From Sciurus carolinensis (Eukaryota; Chordata; Mammalia; Rodentia; Sciuridae): a DNA stretch of 64,000 nucleotides. Below the pieces are notes generated by a model. The model saw nothing but the letters and a program-made list of their open reading frames with translations, was not told the origin of the DNA and made no database searches. A program made the translations under genes and the position numbers. Shown here piece after piece: positions 35,001 through 44,000 of the stretch; the stretch's first letter is position 1, and each line of letters begins with the position of its first letter. The stretch is from contig NC_062223.1 of NCBI RefSeq assembly GCF_902686445.1, forward strand, positions 60,413,998-60,477,997. Direction: 5' to 3'.

Positions 35001-38000
35001 TGGACTGACCCCCATTCTCTGTCTGGGGCCTTGCTCTGAGGAGAAAGAAGAAAAAGATGAACAGGTTGTCGGTTGGGCCCTCTTGGGCCCTCACGGGTGT
35101 GGGGGTAGTTAGGGAAGGGCCAAGGACTGTTACCTCACTACAAACACGCTTGACTTTCTTCACTAAGGGCTCTCAGGATCCACGTCGAGGCTCCAGCAGT
35201 CATCCACCATTGCTCCCTATGTCACACTCCGGAGGGGTCTAAATCCCGAAAATAGCAAGGTGACTTTTCCTGTGAGTGATCTTGATCTGGACATTGACTA
35301 AGGATAGCCTCTGAGGTGACCTCAGCCCCTTGTGAGTTCAGGGTCCCTGTCACCCACTGCCCATCAAGAAGGCCCTGCCTCTCTATTTTCCAAAGACTCC
35401 ACATTTTCATCTTCAGCCTGGCAGGGTTATAAGAGAGAGCCCAAGAACTCTGCACCCTGGTGTGCTACATGTGCGTCCCACTGGACAGGCCAGGGCCTTG
35501 GTGTCTGCATGTGCAGAAGGGAGTGCTGCCCAGAAAGGTGGTGAGGACCGGGACATCATGGTGCTTAGAGGGAGTAGTTCTCATAGCCATGAGGAGGCTA
35601 ACCAGAGTATGTGAGAAACCAAGGACAGGAATGAAGTCAGAAGGGCAGCTACCCTGTGTGTTCCCAGCCCAGCTGCTCTGTGTCTCTTACTTCCTCCTCC
35701 TCAGAGACCCAAGAGTGCCTTGGAACGCCTGTACTCAGGGGACCACCAGCGAGGCAAGATGAGTGCAGAGGAGCAGCTCGAGCGCATGAAGCGGCACCAG
35801 AAGGCCCTGGTCCGGGAGCGCAAGAAGACACTGAGCCAAGGAGAGAGGACGGGCCTGCCCTCATCCCGCTACCTCAGCCAGCCGCTCCCTGGAGATCTTG
35901 GCTCAGTATGTTAGGCAGGCGGGGCTGGGACAGGGAGCAGAGCTTCCCTGGAGCTGAGCACAGCTTCTCCAAGTCCCCCAAACACAAGCATGACACACCC
36001 CCAAGGGAGAGGGCTGTTCACTGACGTAGATGGTTGAGAGAACATCCCACGGGGCTGTTTGTTCATGACCTTGTCTGCATATGTGAGCTGGTCAGAGGGT
36101 GACCTGGAACTGGAGCAGGAAGGAGGATCCCACAGCAGAGTTCTAGGAGTGTGAGAAAATAGCCAGTCAGTTCTCCAAGCCAAGCTTGAGAGGGGCCTTT
36201 GCAGGCATTCAACTCTCTAAACTGAATTAAGGACTTGGGAATTTGGAGTTTAAGGAGTTCTGAAAGAAGATGGTGACATGATTTGACGAAAAGTGCAGAT
36301 GAACCAACCAGCCTCGCAGTTTTCCATACAGATGTTGGAGGAAAGGAAGGCAACTGACCAAGGGTTGGTGGCCCACAATCTCGAAGGCTGTGTGGTCTCC
36401 CGCAGCCTGTGGTGCTGAGAGGCCTCAGGATACCCAGGAGAGCTGGGGGATTGGTGCTGCCCCTGGTTGTGCTCACTGACACTGCATCCTGCCCACAGTC
36501 GCCTTAGGTCCCTTTTGGAAACATTCCATTTAACTTTTATGTTTGAAATCCCATGTTTCCCTAGACCCCTAGCCTGACTGTTCTTTCCCTAATTCATTGC
36601 ACAAGCTCTTTTGCTTTTAGTGTTACCGCTCATTACCTCTCTAATCCTGCCTGATTGTGTTTACAGAAGCTTCTGATTTGTAAAGAACGTTGTCTAACTG
36701 GCCTGTGCTCTTTGTTACCAGGCTTGTAATAACAACTCTTGTCTCCCTAGCCTAGCAAGCACCCCCAGATGTCACTCACCTTTCTGCTGCCCTCTTTTGT
36801 GCAGGCCTGCTGACTCAAAAAGCTGCCCCACAGCCTGAGCCAACCTGCTGCCTGAGGACCACAGTCAGTGGCAGAGGTCTGGGCATTATGAATTTCTCAG
36901 AATCCATGCCTTACACCTGGACAGTAGACATGGACTTCAGAGATTGTATGTTTGAATAAGTGCTACCAAATCTGAGGTTGTTCGGTTTTAACTCCTTCAG
37001 TCCCATCACTTAATATCTTGTGGAAAATCTTTTGTGTTTCTGATATTTAATAAGTTGAATCAGTAGCAAAATAAACTATGTAATTCAGAGGACCTCTCTG
37101 CAGCTCAGATACCAAAGGGGTAAGACCCAGAACAGTCAAATCTTTAAAAGCTGCAAACCCAGTAACTTCTAAACTTTTTAAGCAAATGTCATATGGGGTA
37201 ATACTGACTTTTTACAACCTGATGTCTTAAATGTAGAGATTATCTAAAACTCGTAAGTTGAATACCTTGTAATTTTTCTCCTAAGACTTGTGTAAGTCTC
37301 TGCATCAGCGCCAATAAACGTGTTGCTTAATAACTATGGATTGGCGTGGTTCTTCCCCAGGATACTTTCTAGAGTTTAGTGGACTTTTCCTGTTCGTGGA
37401 AGCAATCAGGCTGGGTTTAAATGAGGACTTGTCTCTATTTGGAGAACTTGTGAGCGTGTAAGAGAATGTGCATTTTCTCTGTGAATCATTAAATTAATTT
37501 ATCCCTAAACTTCAGCCGCCTAATCCTTTCAAACTGTAATTGGAAAACCATCACCCAAGGGTGATGACATTGGTTTAGAGTCAGTACTGAGAGCTTGTGC
37601 ATGAATGGGTGAAATGTGCTGATATGGCTATGGGTTTGGGGTTTTGGAGCGACTTGAGGGCCATGACTGCTTGGGTCCTTGAGGTGGGTGGGTTGGGAGG
37701 GAGCAGATGACCTGGGATGGGTAAGCATCTTCTTTGTTCCTGCTCAAAAGAAGAGAGGCTTTGAGTCTGCTCTGTTCTCAACAAGCTACTCAGCAGTCAG
37801 AGGCCTATGAAGACAAAGGTCCTGGGTGAATAGAAAACCACCATAGAATTGAGCAGTTGTGCTTAGATCTTAAAATGGTTGGACGACATTTTCTTTCTTA
37901 TGAAGAGCTCCTTGTTACAAAGTTGATGCTGTGAATTAGCCTTGGAATTATTACATTTGATTTAGCACTTCAGTTATACATGATTTAGGTTTTTTCCTAG

Positions 38001-41000
38001 TTTAAAGAAAGTATCTATCCCAAATAGATACCATCATACACAACAGTTTTTCTGCTTCACTGGCTCCAACCTGTTCCTGCTTGGACTTCCCCAGCCCTAC
38101 TGTGGGTGAAGTATCCCCCACCCCAAATGAATCCTGTTGCGAATACCCTATAGGCTCTTGATTATTCTGCTTGCTTAGTAGGACCCTAAAGGCTTGTTTA
38201 AGCCATTGTTTCTGAACCTGGGCCATAAGGCTTTTGAACCCAAAAGTTCTATCAGCAGTGGGGCAGCACACAGGACAAATTCATCATCTGGAGTTCTGTC
38301 CAGGGTCTGTTTGAGGATCTTGCTCTCAGACCTGGGAGCATTCTTTATCCCTGAGGACCACTGCAAACCTAGATTGCCCTCAGGAAGCACGTTTGATCTC
38401 TGGGGTCCCAGATTAGAGAGTAATCAGCAAGTGGAATAGGCCAAGTAAAGGAGACAAAGGCCTTGTTCTCCATTACACACAGAGTTACAATACAACACTT
38501 TTCCTCGATGTGAGTCACAGATCGATCTTCCCAAGGGCCCCATGCCTGAAGGACTCATTCAAAAGTGGACCAGCAAGTCTCTCCGCAGTCAGGAAGTGAC
38601 TGCAATTAACCTTCTTGTTCTGTTGCCAGTGGAAGCGAGAGCAGGACTTTGACCTGCAGTTACTGGAACGAGCCATGCAAGGGGAAAGAAAGGACAAGGA
38701 GGAGAATGGCTGGTTGAAAGTGCAGGCCCTGCCTGTCACAGAGTTGGACCTGGAGCCTCAAGACTATGACTTGGACATCAGCAGAGAGGTGAGGGCAGGG
38801 GCTCCCTTCATGTCCTCCACAAGGCATGGCCTTTGGACTGCCATCCTGATCAACCCTCCCACCAAGGGTATGTCCTGAATGGGGGCAAGGTTTAGCTTTA
38901 CTGTGCCTCAAGATAACGAATGGATAGCAGCTCGAAGCAATAAAAGGAGCCCAGATGTTTTGATGAGGGTTAAGAGCTATCTTTGTAATTTGGGACAAAT
39001 TATAATAGTAACTTCTCAATTTCCCCAGTAACAAAGTGGGTCTGATGAGGATTAAGCAACTCAATATAATTCCTTGGAGATATAAACAGTGATCAGAAAG
39101 CCTGACACGTAGTAGGCTTGTTGAGGCAATAGTTGTTATTATTAGAAAAAGTTCCCTGGAACACCAAGGGTTAATTTTGTAACTGTCCAGCCAGGTAACG
39201 GGCTGTCAGACTGGGAGTGGGAAATGCAGGACAGGTTTGAAAATTACCTTGAAATTTCCAGCCAGGATAAAAGCAGAGATGGTGCATAGTTCTGATCTGA
39301 ATTCCTCTGTCGCCCTCTGGTGGCGTCTAAGTATCATGACAGGGCAAGCCCAGGAAAGCTAGTAACCTCCATCCAAGGGAAAAGAAAGTGTCAGAGGATG
39401 ACAGACTGGGTCTTCTAGACATCTGTGGTCCTCTGTGGGCTGTATTGTGCCATCTGTAAGCTCTCCAGGGCAGTGTCAATGACTGCTCAACTCACCTTTG
39501 AATCCTCAGCACCGTGTCAGCACACAGTAGGTGCTCTGAAAATATTTGCTAGAGGAAGACTTTGTTGAATGAATCATAGTGGCCTGTCAATGTCCAGAAA
39601 ATATTTGTACAAAGACTTGGCCTGCCCTGAAACTGCATGAGGGGAAATGTTCTCACCACATGAAGGGTGGATGTAGGTGGAGCTTCAAAAAACATCCCCA
39701 CAGGTTTGTCTGGTCTGAGAATGAACACTGAAAGGGAGCTGTGCCTCTAGGTGCCTTCCTCCTATTTTTAAGGTGCATGGGCAGGCCCACCCACAAGCTG
39801 ATTTTGCCAATGGGATCTACTTGATTTGATTGGTTAGGGACTCATGGGAGACTTGAAGAGCAGAGGAGCTTTGTGTGGGAAAATAGACACCTATGGAGTT
39901 ACTGCATTCTAGAGTCAGCTGGGACTTCAGGGGTTAATAAAGCTTGGTCACCTGCCCCTAGACCCTTTATCTTTGACTGCTGAAATAGCCAAAGATCTTT
40001 ACTTTCTCGAATTCACAAAGAAGCCTCCACATGCTGTCTTGGCAGTGCACATGTGATCTATAGCGTCCTAATTTACCCGCCAGCCCAGGGAAAAAATCCT
40101 TCCTTATCTCTAACCCAAATCCCTCCTGCTACAATATAATCTGCTTCCTTCCTCTAGGATCTGCCCTCTTTGAAAATAACAGAGAAGACCTTATTTCTTT
40201 GCCATCTTTCAGCAAAATGCAAGGACTACATAAGTTTAAATCTGTTGACCGTGAATAAAATTAACCAAGTTGAGAACAAAGAAGACTACTTTGGGGCTAA
40301 TTAGAATTGCAATCCAGGAAAACACAGATTCAAGCATTCTTGAAAGTGTGTTCTGAGGTTTCACAAAATGATGGTTGCATTTATAGCATTAAACCACAAG
40401 GGGGGTTAGGATTATGATTGTTGCTGGCAAAAATTAAGATTTTTTTATAAGAAAGGAATTGGATGTGATCTGAGTCTGGATAGTTTGGGGGAATGGATTT
40501 GTTGTACAGAAAGTCATTGGGGTTAATATTTCAAAAGTCAGCTCACATCTGGGTGGGCATGTAATGCAGCTCATTCATAGCCTCAGTTGCAGACACATCT
40601 GAGATCTGATTACCAGTGGCCTCCTGACTCAATTTTAAGTGCCCCAAACCAATGCTATTCCATTTTTATTTTCTTTTTCCTTGACAAATCCAATATTAGA
40701 TTTGTCCTGTGATTAGATTTAACTTGTTTTGGGGAGCTTCAACTAACCCCATTTTAATGAGGGCCTGCAAAATTTGCCTTTAGTATTCTTAGCCCTGAGC
40801 TTTATTTCACCAAGTTGAGTGTGTCACTGGATGAATGGGGTAGGGGATAGGTCCATTTCCCCCTGGAAAGCAGCAGATACAGTGTAGCTGCCTCCTGTCT
40901 AGAGCAGAAGAACTTTTGTAGGATGGAAACCACTATCACTTTCTTTCATCCATCTATCCATCATCCATTCAGGAGGATTTGATGAAGAGCTACTTGAGTG

Positions 41001-44000
41001 TCAGTCCCTGCATTAGACAGAGACAGTGGTGAACAGAAAATGAGCGCAAGGGAGGTCAGAAGAGGGATTGGGGAAGGGATGGGAAGAGATCGAAAGGATG
41101 GGAGTCAATGAAGCAAAAGAGGAGCATCCCACTCAGGAAGAGCAGGAAGAAAGGCCCCACTGTTGGAGAGGCACCCGGGGAACTACTGGATCAGTGTGGC
41201 TGGAGAAGTCACAGGGGTCAGATCATTAACCTTGAGGGCAGCACTAAGGATTATCATTTTTCTCATAAAAGCTTTCAGTCCAACTGTTTGGCCTTGTCCT
41301 TCTCTTTCCTTGGCCTATAGGAGGTTGATAAGTTGTTGCATTATCAGCCCCACCATAAGTCATTGTCTGGTATAGCTGGCTTTGGTGTCAGACCAGGTTG
41401 AAATCCTGATCCTCAGTTGACTAATTTTGTGATTTCAGCAAGTTTCTTCATCTCTGTGTGGCCATTCACTTCCTCTTGGTGGGACAGGTGGGTAAAGCAG
41501 ATCCCAAACCAAAACATCTGAGCCTTCCCTTCCACCTCCTCCTGATCCTCTCCCCAGCTATCCAAACCAGAGAAGGTCTCCATCCCTGAGCGCTACGTGG
41601 AGCTGGATCCCGAAGAGCCACCCAGCCTTGAGGAGTTGCAGGCGCGGTATCGAAAAGCTGAGAAGATTCGCAATATCCTCGCCCGGTCAAGGTCAGCTCT
41701 TACTTGTTAGTCTTGACATCCCACTAGTCCAACCCCAGGTGGCATTTCATCCATGTGGGACCTGGGCCAGAATGCCTGGGGTGCACGTTTTGTCAGCCTT
41801 TGTCTTAAGTGAGCTCCATTCATTGGAGAGAGCTGGCAGGTCCTCAGATCAGTGAGAAATATTGCCTAAATCAACTGGAAAGTCTCGAAATATTCATACA
41901 ACAGAAGCCCTCATTCCTAAATCTGTCCCAAGTAACCCTAGAAAGTGTGAGAAATGGAGCCCAGTTCAGAAATGAAGTGAACCCAGTTGGAGATCAGCTC
42001 TTGTGGTGGCCCTTCCAGCATTTGGACCCCTGCTTCCTCACACAGACTTGTAAACCCAGGCCCCAGCCTTGGTCTAAGGGTGCCAGAGGCTTTGCTGGAT
42101 GTTGGACTGAGACACTAGGAAGTGGTTCTTCTGGCTCCTCTGCCTCCATAGCTTCAGAAACTTTTCATTTATGTTTATTTCCCTCTCAGACCTAGGTTAG
42201 CCATTTTGTATCTGAATTTAACAGGAGCTTCCAGCTGGAACCCTTAACACCTGCAGCCCTCCTAAAAGCAGCAAAGCTGTAATCATTGGGGTGCTGGGGA
42301 GAAGTGGACTCCTTCATCTTGGGAGAAAGTTCACAGTTTGCACCTGATGCTCCCCAAAGTGTTTAGAATCTCCAAACCAGGAAGACCCTCCACTCCTGAG
42401 GCTGATGCCCAGGGTGGTGAGGGCCTATTGCCTGCTTTCTGGCCCCTGCAGCATGTGCAACCTGCAGCCAACATCAGGCCAGGACCGCAACAGCCTGGCC
42501 GACCTGGATTCGCAGCTGCAAGAGCAGGAGCGCATCATCAACATCTCCTATGCCCTTGCCTCTGAGGCCTCCCAGCGCAGCAAGCAGGTGGCAGGTAAGG
42601 CCTGATGCCAGCCTCAAAGACCCAGTTCCTACCTGCTGTTCCCTGGGGCCCAACATGGCCTGACCCAGAGCCAGGGAGTCAGTGGAAGTTGGCAGTTGAG
42701 GGCCAACTCCTGCCTAAAGGGTGTCCTGTCCTGGGAGGGAGGATGTTGCTATATGACTTCAGGTTTATCAGGCCACTGAGCCAAGGGGCCAGGGCTAAGG
42801 TTTCCTTCCTTTTGAAGAAGGGCATAAAAGCCTCTGGTGCTTCTCTGTTTGCCTCATCAGAGCATGTTATGCCAGAAGGCAGAACTTGGGAAGTAGGACT
42901 CTGCCAGCCAAATGGAAAAAATATCCCTCATGTGTGTTTGTATGGTACATGGGTGCGTGCGTGTGTTTGTGAAAGGAACTCCAGGCTCCTTCCTCCATCC
43001 ATGCCTCCCCCTCTGTGTGGGAGACCTCTGTGTGTCTAGGTGTTGCCTCTGGCCAGGGGTGTTCTTTCTGGGGTGGGAATGGTCATAGAGCCTTAAGTGT
43101 GTCACAAGTCTCTACCAGTTCTTCAATTCTGGGCAAAGGGTCTAGTAGTGGAAGGATAGGGTCTTCAGGGCCCTGTGGTTACTGACCCTGGGGAATCTGG
43201 TGTGGGGAGCAGAGCTTTGCTTTGGCCTTGGGGTACTATGGGAGTGACTCATGACAAGGGGAGGCGCCACAGTTTCAGCAAAAAACCATTCTGTCCCACA
43301 TACCCTGATCCTGCAGAGTCCCTGAAAACTCTGCTGACCTTGCTTCCTTCAAGGACATGCTGAGAGGGTGAGAAGGCTGAGAGGTGGTCAGCATGGTGCT
43401 CTATGACTAGAGATTTAGGAGATAGTCATCCAGACCCCTTTTCCTAATGACCCTGGGGCTCATCTCAGCAACTCCTGAGCTCCTCCCCATGAGACTACCC
43501 TCACCCCAAGAGCCCTCCTCTCTGCTGGGCTTGCTCTAACTCTGGGTCTGCCATCCTCAGCTCCCTCACCACCAGCAGCTAGGCACTCCAGCTGTCGCCC
43601 TTGGTCAGTTGGTGGCCTTTCTCACCTCCTACTCAGCAATGATCTGCACTTTTTCTTGCTCCTGCTTTCTCTTCCATCTCAGGACACATCAGGAACCACA
43701 GGCATTGGATCCTCCCAGGCCCAGGTCATTAGTGGGGGACAGCAGGGCCATGCCACCCAGTCCTGCCAAGTGGGGTATCTGGTGCTGCAGGAGTAGATGA
43801 GTCTAAAACGCCACTTAATTCATGTGTGCTCCATCTAGCGCAGCAGCTGGCCCTCCTCCCGCCTAAAGCCCCCCTGTCCTCCAGGACGGTGCCACCTTAC
43901 TCCCCCTTAAGCAACGGACTCCACTACACCTTTGTCTAACACCTTCCAAGTAAGAGCCCCTGCCTGACGTGCCTCTGTGCTGCTCCCTGCTCCTTTTCTA

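Larger units (their letters stand above)
34295..35704 (+). other. PLEKHA7: Two PLEKHA7 introns around the 35168 exon
   Basis: The first (34295-35167) contains a clear minus-strand MIR at 34490-34695. The second (35272-35704) has no recognisable repeat. Confidence 0.7.
35915..37335 (+). other. PLEKHA7: Probable 3' UTR of the short PLEKHA7 transcript
   Basis: About 1.4 kb of repeat-poor sequence follows the 35912 stop and ends at a well-formed 3' processing site. There is an AATAAA at 37313-37318 followed by GTGTTGC and a GT-rich stretch (ggattggcgtggttctt). An earlier AATAAA lies at 37070-37075. In the long transcripts the same sequence is intron. The lack of interspersed repeats here, against dense repeats in neighbouring introns, supports an exonic role. 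The cleavage position is estimated. Confidence 0.65.
38789..41557 (+). other. PLEKHA7: PLEKHA7 intron, 2.8 kb
   Basis: It contains a MIR (38985-39145, plus), a CTCF core match (39311-39323), an L2 3'-end-like piece (about 39440-39580) and weak L2-like sequence at 40930-41060. The stretch 39600-40900 is AT-rich with no assignable feature. Confidence 0.65.

Noticed and set aside
36805..36813. Acceptor-like TTTTGTGCAG giving an A-C-stop terminal exon after 35905
   Set aside because: It would add only two residues and lies inside the short-form 3' UTR. Simple donor read-through explains the polyadenylation signals better.
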